From: Marisa cornuarietis
Taxonomy: Eukaryota; Mollusca; Gastropoda; Architaenioglossa; Ampullariidae
Assembly (NCBI GenBank): GCA_004794655.1
Contig: SMMW01000013.1
Span: 837,501-901,500, forward strand
DNA length: 64,000 nt
Reading direction: 5' to 3'
This document shows, piece by piece, positions 24,770-36,815 of the stretch. The position numbers and the translations under genes were made by a program. Below the pieces are notes generated by a model. That model searched no databases, was not told the origin of the DNA, and saw nothing but the letters and a program-made list of their open reading frames with translations. Positions within the stretch are counted from its first letter, which is position 1, and every line of letters starts with the position of its first letter.

Positions 24770-25442
24770 GGGAGTTTTGCATGTTTGGTTCCCCGCTTTT
24801 CCCGCCATCAGTAGGCGATGCCGATGTTCCTTTTGTTACTTCAGCACGTAGCTTAGGTTACATAATGTCTGCTGACATGTCTCTTGATAAGCATGTTTCT
24901 CACATCTGTCGTTCTGCATACTATGAGCTCCTGAAAATCAGCTTCATTCGCCATACTCTGTCCATCTCAACCACCAAGATTCTCATCTGTTCATTTGTTC
25001 TGTCTAAACTAGACTATTGCAACTCTCTTCTTGCTGGGTGTCCACAGTACCTTATTGATAAGCTTCAGAAAGTCCGGAACTCAGCTGCTCGTTTTCCGGA
25101 CAAATCTGAACATGTTACACCACTTCTTCACTTTCTTCATTGGCTACCTATTAAAGCTACAATAGACCACAAGCTCTCAACTCTATGCTATGGATTCTTT
25201 GAAGGCTCTTCCCCTCACTACTTTACTGGATCTGTCCACACCCCTTCCCGAAGCCTTCACTCCTCATTAGACTCCCACAGTCTTTCCCTCCCTCCCACAG
25301 ACAGTCACATACGGACAAGGGACGTTCTCCCTCTGTGCTGCTAAGCAGTGGAACTCTCTTCACATCACATTCGCCACTCTGACTCCAAGGCTACATTCAA
25401 ACGCTCTCTGAAAATATATTTTTTCACTAAATACTATCGCTG
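24770..25442 (+). pseudogene. CR1/Jockey-type LINE reverse transcriptase, C-terminal fragment
   Basis: The open frame at 24748-25344 reads LGYIMSADMSLDKHVSHICR, then SKLDYCNSLLAG, KLQKVRNSAAR and LHFLHWLPIKA. This is the thumb and C-terminal part typical of CR1-like non-LTR elements (SRLDYCNSLL...LQRVQNSAAR...LHWLPV). After a frameshift at about 25340 the end continues (KQWNSL, TFKRSLKIYFFT) to a stop at about 25442. The 5' end is truncated. It sits inside the hAT element, so it inserted later. Confidence 0.8.
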
Positions 25443-25835
25443 AATTACTATTCTTAACTCCCTTGCAATACTGTCTGTCATGCTAACATCATGTAGTGAC
25501 TCCATCTCACACTGTTTACAGTACCTATATCCCTTATACCTTCATCCATTGCTTTACATTCTACTCTTGTACCTCACCTTTATGTTGTTCAGTGTGCCTA
25601 TATATACCTTCCCGTCCACTATTATCCTTCATTTATCATTATTGGTCTGCGAAGAGAGTGCGATCTATCTTGGTCGTGATGCTGCGCGTTATGAGTTCAC
25701 ATTATTATCATTATCAGTCCGATCTTTAGTCATAAGTTCAGTTGTTCAGTTTCTGCCTGTGCAAAAAAGGTTTCAGTCTTTGTGCAGTTAAGTTATTACC
25801 GTAGCAGTTCAACCCTCTGGGTAACAGGAAAAAGA

Positions 25836-27533
25836 GAAAGGTGGATAAGGAGTGTCGACAATTCAGTGAGTGGACAACACGTTATTTGCCACTGGTATTG
25901 GAGATAAAGCCGTGTGCTTAATTTGCCGGGAAAGCATCGCAGTGTTCAAAGAGCGCTATCTGAAATACAAAACATCCCGGGTATTGCAGTGAACTTTCCG
26001 AAGAAGCGAGGGCGAAATTTCACGCCATTTTGGGGAACACTTGGAGAAGCAACAAAACATTTTTACTAGAGTAAAAGCCAGCAGGCGGACATTAAAGCGA
26101 CTTTTAATGTGGCATATAATATTGCAACAGAGCGTTCGCAAACAGCGAGTTCCGTAAGAAATATATGTTTGAGCCTGATGTGGTCAAAATCGTGTGCCCA
26201 GAGAACAAAAAGGAATTTGAGAATATCAGCTTATACAAGAGAAAAACAACCCGCCGAATAGAGGACATGGATTATGAATTGCTGGAGCAGTGGATGTATA
26301 AGTGTGAGAAGTTTGGTATCTCTCTTGCTGGATGATAGTACAGATGTAATTGATAATGCACAGCTGCTTATTTTTATCCGTGACGTTAACGATAACTTCG
26401 ATATAATCCAGGAACTGCTTTCGATGGAGTCAATGAAAGACACTACAACAGTCTCTCTGACTACAACAGGTAAGGAGAAAGTGAAAGGATGCATCCAGAA
26501 ACAAGGGTTTCCACGGGGTAAAATTGAGAAGTTATACTGATGGATTCCCAAATTTTAACCGGCAGGAATGACCGGAATTCAGCAAACTGTCCATGAAACA
26601 TACCCGGACCACAAAGTCACCTTTCTTCGTTGCATTATACATCAAGAAGCGCTGTGCAAACATATATTAGACATAAAGCATTTTGTAAATGCTGTGATGA
26701 AAATCGTTAACTTTATTAGAACAAGAAGGCTCAGCTACCGGCACTTTATATCGCTGTTGGAGGACGTTCAAGCCGATCACAGCAATGTTGCCTACCACAC
26801 ACATGTCCGGTGGCTAAGTTTGGGGAAAGTTATTAAGCAAGTTTGGGAACACCGAGAAGAAATAGTCCTGTTTTGAAAATGAAGGAAAAGACAAACACTT
26901 TCCACTTTGTGATTTCCAATGGCCTGCAAATGTTGCCTTTCTTGTTGACATCGTGGACCATTTGAATAAAGTTAGTGTGACTCTGCAAGGTAAAACCGTT
27001 CTTGTTCATGAAATATATTTCGCCGTGAACGTTAATTCGATCTCTTTTCAACCCAAGTGAGGGAAAGAAAATTTCAACACTTTCCTACCCTGAACTCATT
27101 GACAGTTGGTGTTTGCGAAGAAAGAAAATATAGGAAAAAATGGAGTCATCAGCGAGATGAAATTTCGTCATTTCTGGAATTTTAGAAAATTGGAAAGAAA
27201 GTTGAAAATATTGTCAAATCCGTTTACTGTGGACGTGGAACGTGCGCCAGATAGTCTGCAACTTGAGCTGATCGATTTACAAGCAGCACAATGTTGAAGG
27301 GTTCTTTAAAATCCCAAAAACATTGTCCAGTTCTTCAAATCGCTAAAGACACGTTTTCGAACTTAAAAATTTGCCAACGGAATGGTAGCTATGTTTGCAT
27401 CGATGTATGTGTGCGAACAGACTTTATAGATCATGAAGCAGTCCGACCTGCATTCGCGGATGAGATTAGCATTTGGCTACAGTTCTGCGAATTGCCACAT
27501 CGAAAATGCGGCCAGATTTTGAAAGACTCCTGA
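25836..27533 (+). pseudogene. hAT transposase pseudogene (GTF2IRD2-like)
   Basis: Fragments in several frames follow the transposase order. They are a start (KRKVDKECRQF) with a Cys-x2-Cys BED-finger remnant (CLICRES); CPENKKEFENISLYKRKTTR; DDSTDVIDNAQLLIFIRDVN, the region of the first catalytic Asp; CIIHQEALCKHIL; VRWLSLGKVIK; and the C-terminal dimerisation region (NPFTVDVERAPDSLQLELID). Stops and frameshifts break it, for example near 26330, 26540 and 26875. The order and motifs are those of hAT transposases (established family). The gene is dead. Confidence 0.85.
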
Positions 27534-27721
27534 GCGAATTCAAACAGCTTCTTTTTTCACATAAGTGAACATCGTTATGTACACATTTTTTTCCATCCCA
27601 CTTTCACTAGATTTTTTGTGTAGCCTCGGCGTGGGTTTTGGTATGTTACTGGCCCGCCACATAGTTAAGAATTTTTAGACCGGCCCACAAAAAGAAAACT
27701 TTGCCCACCCCTGCTTTATCT

Positions 27722-28650
27722 TCATGTGATCCGTATTCAAACCCATCTTAACTCGGCTCTACAGTGTGGACACGTACGAGGTGCAGGCACTGCTTCTTGC
27801 CTCGAATCTTCATCTCTACAGTTTCGTCAGACCGTGGATTTATTTTTATGTCAGAGAAGTCCCGTCTTTGTGGCGATAACGCGTCGAAGGCCATTGAAAA
27901 CTGGACATCGAGTTCCGATTCCAACGAGATGGCAGCGGCCCTTTGCGCGGCAACATCAGCACGTATAGGCCCAGGACCATGCCAAGACAGCCAGATTAGC
28001 TTTCCTTGGTTTCAGGAATAGTTTTGCCTCTTAAAGTGTGACATCGCTATTAACGAACTCTGTCTTACGGCGAAGCTGAAATATTGCTTACGAAGGGGAA
28101 CATCTATGCCGATACAGAGAAAGACGGACAGAGAGACAGACACAAGAGACTCTGCCTCCGCCACGAGAGACCATGTCCCTCGAAGGCATGTAACCATACG
28201 TCGTCGAAGTCATCCCGGCAGCGAACACCTGGACAATCAGCAAATTTGACAGGTCCTTTGGACGCCAGTCAAAGAGGAGATAACCGAATCACCTCGACCC
28301 CTCCCCATCCCTGCTTCTTCCGTAGACGCACACAAAATGCCCACGTCTTATTCTTGCTGCAGTTCCAGTGCACGACGCTGTATATCTCTACCCAAGTACC
28401 ATCGCACGCACCAAGAGACCTTTCAAGAAGACAGCTGTACCAGGAACATCTCTGCAGCATTCCCTTTGTTCCTGAAGATGAATCGAGGCTGCTCTCCCAG
28501 GTGCCGACAAAGACAAGTACCAACAGGCCGTCGAAAATAGAACCCGTGTTCCCAAAAGAACAGATGTTAATGCCTTAGCCAAGAATGTCAGCTCTGACCT
28601 GACGGAACAGATGCCAAATGGCTTGCTAATTATTTGATAGTACTAGATAC
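27722..28650. other. No recognisable gene
   Basis: Open frames of up to 164 codons occur (the longest at 28084-28578, plus strand), but they have no recognised domain, signal peptide or exon context. I see no clear repeat here. Confidence 0.35.
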
Positions 28651-28656
28651 ATCTAG

Positions 28657-28829
28657 GGGGAGATTTTGCACTAAAAGGAAGATGGTGATGAATGAAACCG
28701 AAGTAGCCGGATAAAACACTCAACGAACCCACTGTATCGCATTCAGAAAGAAATTTTAACCCAGGACCTGTGCGATATTCACGCAATAGACAACGTGTGT
28801 TTGACCACTGCGCCACTGGACCCGCCCTT
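28657..28829 (-). repeat. tRNA-derived SINE-like element, family C
   Basis: Minus strand: GGGTCCAGTGGCGCAGTGGT (A-box-like) and then CTGGGTTAAAATTTC (weak B box) about 50 bases later. The spacing suits a tRNA-derived head. The body (GAGTGTTTTATCCGGCTACT) differs from families A and B. Confidence 0.5.
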
Positions 28830-28839
28830 CCTCCCTCCG

Positions 28840-30750
28840 TCAAGTGCTAGCTAGCCTTTTGTGGACCCGCCGTAGCGTGGTCAGTGCAGTGTTGATAGTG
28901 CTGTGAGCTAACAGTGCCGAGCCAGGAGAGAGACCACCAGTGATGCTGTTACGGACACGGGAGGCCACTCAGCGTCCGGCTTCGCACAGTTCTCTCCACA
29001 GCTGTCTTCACATCTTCCTTTCATCACTCCTTATCAGACTCCCTGCTAATCCTGGCAGGCGGTGGTCAAAGAACGTCCATCAGACCAGAGCTTACGCGAC
29101 CATCTTAAAAAAAACCACACACACACACACACATACCACACGTCGTTTGAATGCTACAAAAGCTGGATAGTAAGTTCATATAAACTGCACATTTATAAGC
29201 CATACGAAAAGTAGGATAAAAATCAAGACAAAGTATTGGGGATGGGATGGGGTGAAGGGGAAAACACTAGGGTCCTAAGCCCCGACACAAGTAGCCTCTT
29301 CTGCAGTTCTACTGCCACTATTTGAAGAAGTCAATCTTCCTTCAGCTACGTTGTCGCCACGCGCTGTTGTCACACGCCTGTCACTTCGTGCCCTAAGCTG
29401 CTGCGCTTATGATGGACGTTACAGAGCCAGGCCAGGTCGTCACGCACGCCAGATCGGTGCTTGCAGTCCAGCGGCGGCGACTGTCACTCGGGAGGGGGCG
29501 GGTCAGCAGACGACACACTGGGCGGCACGTGGTCAAATCATCACTGTCTCCTGCGGAGAGCCGTCGGCAGGCACAGAGACGTGCCGAACCCCACACTACG
29601 ATCCGCCCCACCCTCGGTAGAAGACGCTACTTGGTCTGCCTGATCCCAAAGGCTACAAAACTGGAAAGTAACTGCTAATAATGTTCATCATCGACGAACT
29701 CATCAGCAACTTGCACAAACAAGTTACTAGCATTTCTCATTACGAGACAACTTTCCTTACCGAAAGAACAATAGGCTCGGTTCCCAGGCTTTTACGCAGT
29801 TATGTCCTGTTTATACAAGTAACAACCATGGAAGAGCTACTGATTCACCCACCGATAGGCCATCACCCTACAACTTTTATGTATTTAGTTATAATTCAGT
29901 TCCGTTGTCGGTCCCTTGTTATTTTAAACTTAACAAGCTGTTCACCCCAACTTAACATGAAAAAAGATCAGTCGCTAGTTCTCGTCTTTCCAACAGTTGT
30001 TTATGGATGCAGTCAACCTCAGAAATCGTACAATCTGGGAACATCAATACTTTTGAACGACGACAGTTTTATCTTTAACGGTGCACCATGTCTTTGGACG
30101 AACGTGACCTGCGGCCTGTGCAGTTTTCTACATCTGCTGCTCTCTGCCTGATGTTAGCTGTTTACTAAAGAACTGCTGCGCTGCATTTAGAGTGAGCAGC
30201 ACTCACCCGAGAAGTGATGAAATAAATTTTACAGTTTCACTCCCCTACCTTTCTATGGTGGCTGAAGTCTCCGTCGGTTATTTCCCCGCCTTCTAGTCAT
30301 CGCTACTGTTGCACACACGAAGAGCGAAGTGGCCAGAAACAGTGACTGCCCGTAACACAAGGCCCAGAGCTTATTCTTCATTGACGCTGATCGCCTACAT
30401 CTGCGGGGAAATGCGCCACATGCGATCGCAATTTTCCGATTATCTGGCCCTGCCATGGCACGCACAGCAACCGTGGATGGAGGATGTGTGTGTCTGGGAA
30501 GGCGGGGGGAGATAACAAACTAGTCACAGAGACGATTGTTAACATTTCCTTTCTCTTTGCGTTATCGATCACTATCTTCCCCACGCAATCCTCCTCCATA
30601 CCACTCATACCATATGGCTGTTCCCACATTCAACCTGGCAACTAGCACTGCGCACACCCCACCCCAACTCTCTTATTATCTGAATAGTAATTTTCACACT
30701 GTAATGCTTCTCTTATTATGCCGTTTCCCTGTATCCATCACTTAAGTTCA
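28840..30750. other. No recognisable gene
   Basis: A GC-moderate stretch with a short CA tract at about 29117-29135. The longest frame (29681-30151, plus strand, 156 codons) has no motif that I recognise. Confidence 0.35.
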
Positions 30751-32440
30751 CCTGCAAGTCCAAAATAAGACAGTATGACTTTCATATTTTAGCAAGCTAT
30801 TAAAAGTCTTCAATATCATCTTCATGAAACTTTACATTTTTTATTAGTACTTGCTACAGGTCCAAAATTCTAGTACCCCTTTATTCAGTTTTAAAACCCC
30901 GCACAGAAATTTGCTACCAAAGCACATGTATTTGCAATGGTGCATTACATTTATGTGCAGTAAGTTGTGTGTTTGCAACGTATACTTACATGTAGGAGTG
31001 AATTATATTCATGTGTAGAAAGGTAAAACTAGAGAGGGCGTACACATGAAACAGCGTAAGTATAATTAAACATTCTCTATTTTTCTAATTAGATCTAAAG
31101 ACTACATACATTTATACACTCTCAGCTTGTTCCATGCTATTTTAATTTTTGCTTAATTTTCATGCAGTCACCTTCCCATATTGTCCACATCAGCAGAAAT
31201 GTTCTTAATCATGTTTATGGAATCAGTGGTGAAAGTATCTTCAATGAGTATAGTAAAATTCAAGTACTTTTAATCAAAATATTTGTCCAGTTGAGGATGT
31301 GCACAACACTATTATCAGCTTCCTCAGTTACTATCACCTGACAAATTTTAAACTCTATTTCTTTTTCAGATCATTAGAATAGGAGCAATTGGTTAACATC
31401 CAACACTTTTTCCAGTGAGAAGCCACTGCTTTATACAATGAATGTGCAATCTAGTTTTTACAACACAGGCACCCTTTTAAAAAATCTATGCTGTCACATG
31501 CCCCCTGACTTTACAGTCACAAACATTCTGACCATGCTTAAAAGTAAGATTTTTCTAGGACTTCATCATATTTCAAACAGTTTAAGCCAAATTAATGTGA
31601 AAATTTGAAGGCTCTGAAAATTGGGTTATTAAATGCTCATCAATGTTGATGAGCCTCCTTTGACCTTTCTTGTGTTATTCACTCTCTGGTAAATACCCGA
31701 TCTCTTGATCTCATCAGTTTTTAAATATTTAAAACAAAAAAGTACACCATTACTGTAGCATCAGCATGCAATAGTTAACAGCTAAAAAGATAATAGGTAT
31801 CTATTATTGGACCAAACCTACCAATCCATTTCACTTTTAGCTGAGTCAATGAGCACTTCATTACATCTATGCATCAAACTGTTCAGACTCCTCAGTTCAG
31901 TCTGGTGTTAGCTAACAGAGTACCTTATACTTAAGATTTGTGCTGCATAGAATAAGAATCCAAACAGAAAAGGTGCACCGCATGTCAGCTAGGATTGCTA
32001 TGTGCTCTAAGAGATTGACCAAACTTTAACAAGGTCCCTACAGCAGAACTGGGCCATAAGAATCACTTGCAATATCCATTTTTGTATTTTAATCTAAAAA
32101 AATGAACTGATCATACTGTTCCAACAATTTTTAGTAGTACAGAGAACCAAAATTGATGGCCAACCCTCAAGAAGCCCTTCTAGAAGGTAATACATGCAGT
32201 TTAGATATACTGAATTTCATGAGCTTGTTAACCTGCTCCCTGCATTTCAAAAATTCACCAGTAGACTGTCACTCACTGCTCACTTTAAACAGGGCTAGGT
32301 GGGTAAGAGTTTCTATAGCTTTTCTACATCCATTTGATACATAAAAATCTATTGCCTATATCACTATATTTCTTGCAAATTGCTCTTAACCTTCTTAGCA
32401 CTGCATAAAAGTAAGTATTACTGGCTTATGGTAAAGGTAA

Positions 32441-32635
32441 AAAAATCATCCCACGACCATAGGGGGCTCATTTATCTCAGAGCCAGCTATTGTGAGGGTG
32501 GGTGATGCCCATTTCCTCTCTCACTGCCTTATCTCCCCAACCTTGTAAGGAATGAGGTGCACAACTGGATGAGTGTGCTGCACCATATGGACATCAAACT
32601 ACCATCACCTCACTCTCATGAAGTATGGGGGTCTT
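32441..32635 (-). repeat. SINE family B copy
   Basis: On the plus strand GAGCCAGCTATTGTGAGGGT, then GCCCATTTCCTCTCTCACTG and CCTTATCTCC, aligns with GGCCAGCTTTACGTGAGGGT and its continuation in the copy at 50589-50845. The tRNA-like head is poorly kept. Confidence 0.65.
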
Positions 32636-35550
32636 GAGAAAGTCATCAAACGATAAAGATGTACCCACCACATTGGTCAAAAGCAAAAATGTCTATTAAA
32701 GACTAATAGCCTATTTTTCTTTAACATCTCTGTTAGTCAACTGCCACTGACAAATTTTTTTCAGTTTCCAGAACGAATTAACTGAATCATCAAAGAATTA
32801 GGAATTTTACATTCTCTTAAATACTTTAGGCCAACCTATAAAAATGATATTTAAAATATTTTCCCCATTATAGAGACAAAAAAAGACTGCAAAACTCATC
32901 TTCTGTAATAAAGTTGTGTAATTTTACTTGAAGGTCAAGATTTTCTGTTTAGAATTTGGATTATTCTAGCACTGATGTTAACTAGAAGTTTAAAGCTCTT
33001 TTTATATTGGTGTGGTATTCTTTGAATAGTGATGAGTATGGCACATATAAGGATAATGGACAAGAAAAAAAAAAAGTAACTCACCTTTAGAAGTCTCTTC
33101 CTTGTGAACATATCTGGCCTTCCACCTCTTGTTCAGTAAATCACTGCCACTGTGTTCATGGTGTAAACAAACTATGTGTGCAAGCATGCATGCATGTAAG
33201 CCTGTTTGCATAAATGTTTATGTCCATATTTGCATGCAAGACGAGTATAAATTTTCTGCATACTTAATCAATAAAAATTTCAATATGTGAGTTTGTCATA
33301 TTCTTTTCTGCATTTTTAAAGAAGTTTATTGCGAGTTGTAATCTGTTCGAAATACAAAATGCATTTGACCTGAAGGTAGTACTGGTGGAGGATAATTTTG
33401 AAAATTTAGGCCATAAAATGAAACTCATGATTATTCTTAGCCCATGCTATTGTAAACAAAGAAAATGTATTCCTAGTTATGCACTAAAAAGTAACATACC
33501 AGGGGAGAAACATATTCTTGTTATTACTATTTCAACTTTTGGTGTAATTTATGCCTGTGTGTTAACTATTATGCTAATTTATGAACTGCTTATTCTGCTT
33601 GCACCCAAAGCATTTTTTAAAATTCAGTGCTAATTATTTTCAGCTCACTGGCAGAGGAAGCATAATGTGCAGAAATGTATGTTTGGAAAGTCTTTCTGTT
33701 TTCGCAAATACGTATAAAGTATTAAATCCTGAAGTTAATGCATGCATTGCAGGATCACCAAGATAAATATTTACTTTCACACATATTATAAATGAAACAA
33801 GAAGTGTTAATGCTGGAAAACGGTATTATGAAAATGGTTCCCTATACCTCATATCAATTATTATAAATCTTATTATCAATTATTTTCTCTTGGAACACCA
33901 AATCTTTAACTTTATCTTTCTCTTCTTGATGCAATAAAAATAAAAGGGGGAAGCAGGAAAGGAGTTATTAATTTTACTAATTTAGACTATTCTAGCATGG
34001 AAAAGTCGTTTCATCTAGTCCTCTCAATTTAGTATTACAAGCAGTCCATTCTTGGAGCCTGTTTTATGTTTAACTGTATCTAGTGCTTTGTGCAAGTGCA
34101 AGTATAGCCAAGTCAGCCTCATAATTTTCATTAAAAAAATGCCTAGGGAGACAAAGAATTCATGTTAATAACATAAAAAGGCACGAGGACTGCTTATGGT
34201 TTAAAAGCCATGACAGGTCCTCAAAGGACACCCACCTTTTGCTGCATACAAAAGGCCTGCAGTATGCGAGCACTCAAAATACAGCTCCAGACAATGCGTT
34301 GAAGTCCTTTCCTCCAGTTGACATGCTGCAGGTTACTGGATGAAACAGCAGGTCATGTCGTTAAATCACATTAGATGAAGTACTATCAGTTGTTCTTGAA
34401 GACGACAATGAAAGTGTTCCAAAACGCAATATTATGTTCTTAACCTGTAACTTGACCAGCACGGGAACTGTTCACTGCCAGCACTTTGCAGAAAAACACT
34501 GAATAGATGAAGCCAGACTACACTATTCTTGTCCTCCAAAAATGTAGTCCCTAGTCCATGTGGGTATTCCGTTGAATGTTTTCTTGGCATTCAGGTGAAA
34601 ATTGAGCATGCACTTGCACAGGTTGTCCCATGATGATAATATCCATTCTGAGCAACTTTCTTTCGTCACAAAAACACAAATTTCAGCAGCCACAGAAGCT
34701 AAAAGAAAAAGTATTATGACTACCACTAAAATGAATACTTTTTTGATTTTATTATCAATAGTTCAGGATATAAAGTTAAAAAAAAATTATATAAACAAAA
34801 GCCTTATTCCTGGCACTGTATTGGTGATATCGGACATAACAGTCAAGCAGTGAACAATTTCCCTAAGAGGCCATGAAATGTTAAGTCTGCAGACTTTCAT
34901 TGCTTGAATTTATGTTCAAAAAAGAAATGTGATGACTGATTAATGTTTCATTATCTGGAAAAAGAACACAGTACACTCCCTTGATCTCCCAGATGCCACA
35001 AAGGGACATAAGCTGTACATTTCACTTGTTTGTGAAATTTTACTTTCAAGATTGAATAATAAACAAAAATTAAACAAAACTGTGATGGAATATACATATA
35101 TTAGTGCATGAAAAGGGCAAACAACCTTTCAAGACTTTGCCAATATTGAAATGTAAGGCAAACGTTTATCACAGCTTAACCTCTCCCCAAAAAATGCATG
35201 TTAACAGGCCAGCTTTTATTCATTTATGGCCATGTTTTGTCCTATCTCAGAAACAATGCAATCAATACAGATTTTTTCACTTTAGTTTTTGTTAGGTAAT
35301 GCAGACAGATAGTACATTTAAAATAAACTGCATCACACTCTTTGGTATGGAGGTATATATAGGTATTAGTAGTTCACAAAAGACTTATTCAAATTTATAC
35401 CAGTCACTCTCACACGGGAACTGTACAACAGTAATCAAAGACAGCTAGCTTAATGTGACCCATGTTCACACTAGCAACACCGCACATTAAGACTATCTGC
35501 ACACCATATGCAAGTGGAGTATCGTTATTAAGAGCTATCTAGAAGCAACT

Positions 35551-35748
35551 CAATTCTATTTCTGGCACAACAGTCACAATATACAGGTTGACACCTATAG
35601 TTTGAGCCATCCTTGTCTTAATCCTGCACCCTCCCTCTCACATAAAAAAATTCTATTTCTGGCACAGCAATCACAATACACAGGAGGTATACACCTATAG
35701 TTTGCATTCCTGTCTTAGTTCTGCATCCCCCCCCACCCTCATAAAAAA
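35551..35748. repeat. Two-copy tandem duplication (about 97 bp)
   Basis: ATTCTATTTCTGGCACAACA at 35553 recurs as ATTCTATTTCTGGCACAGCA at 35650. Both are followed by TCACAATA, CACCTATAGTTTG, TCCTGTCTTA-like and CATAAAAAAA stretches in the same order. Confidence 0.85.
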
Positions 35749-36815
35749 ACCTTTGAAATCTGCATAAAAATACAACTACAAATCAACAATACTTTGTACA
35801 AGAAAAAAAATCTCTTAAGCCTAAAATACTGCACATTATCTTTAAACTGTACTTTTTTTTAAAGCAGCAGCAATGGCTTGGATACATTTTACTGACTGCA
35901 CTGATAAAACAAAAACAAAGGCAGGCTGAGGGTTTATTATATTTTAATACCATCTCAATGATAACAGACAAGCACCCCAATGTGGCCCAGATCCACCAGT
36001 CTCGTCTGAATGGAAACACTGTTAGTGCAGAGGCTAAACAAACATCTGCAGAAACGTGAAAAACAGAGGTCTGATGAACTCAAACCTTTGTTAAGCTAAC
36101 AAACATTAAACTTTACTGGAGCAAATTCCAGTCAGCATAAACATTCAAATACAGGAAAACTCACAATGTTTTTAGCTGCTGTTTTAGCAAGTCTTGCATC
36201 AACAGAATTGCTAAATGTTGGCATTATGATAGGGTAGCTCAAAAACAGAAAGGCAGTATTTACAGCACTCTTCAATATGCAAATCAATTTGGGAAGCTTT
36301 GCTAACATACTTTAAGGTCCCTCTTCAGCCATAAGTCATTTTCTTTTTGGATGGCAGATCTCATCAATCAGGAAGGTATTCAAAATACTGCTGCAAATAC
36401 TCCCCCATTCCCATTAAAAATATAGTATATAGGAAAAATTTACTTGCAAGAACAGAAGAAATCCTGCTCCTTGTCAGCTTTCAGCAAATAAAAGTACTTT
36501 TGTTGTGGCAGTTCAAAAACGAACTGTTCAGCAAAAACTTATCTCATCTATTTTGCAATATGGTTACATTTTTAAATGGATGTTCTTGTCCAGGGACACT
36601 TTCTGAGATCAATGGGCAGGCTCAGAAATTAATGCAACTTCCCTTTGGTGATGGCCACAATAATTTCCCCAGTAAAATTACTGTGGGTTCTGCAAAATAC
36701 CATCACCAATAAAATATCCTTGACATCCACTTGTAAAAGTGGTTTAGATAATAAATCCATTTACACTTTTTCATAAAATTTCTTGCCATAAGTTAAACAT
36801 CCAAATGTAGGATTC

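Larger units (their letters stand above)
24577..27721 (+). mobile_element. Decayed hAT-superfamily DNA transposon with target-site duplication
   Basis: The element runs about 24585-27713. Its right end reads (minus strand) CAGGGGTGGGCAAAGTTTTC, and the left end TGGGGGGTGAGGGGCAAGG matches it imperfectly. The flanking 8-mers CTTTATTT (24577-24584) and CTTTATCT (27714-27721) form a target-site duplication with one mismatch; 8 bp is the hAT length. Both ends carry the GGACCGGCCC / GACCGGCCC motif. Inside are broken pieces of a transposase like that domesticated in vertebrate GTF2IRD2. A CR1-like LINE fragment interrupts the 5' half. Confidence 0.82.
30751..36815. other. AT-rich intergenic stretch downstream of CDK12/13
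   Basis: Apart from one SINE and one tandem duplication, I see only short AT-rich frames. The part nearest 36815 is probably the CDK12/13 3' UTR. A minus-strand AATAAA lies at 35933-35938 and could be its poly(A) signal, but this is unproven. Confidence 0.4.

Noticed and set aside
29681..30151. 156-codon plus-strand frame
   Set aside because: No recognised domain; the amino-acid mix looks like translated non-coding DNA.
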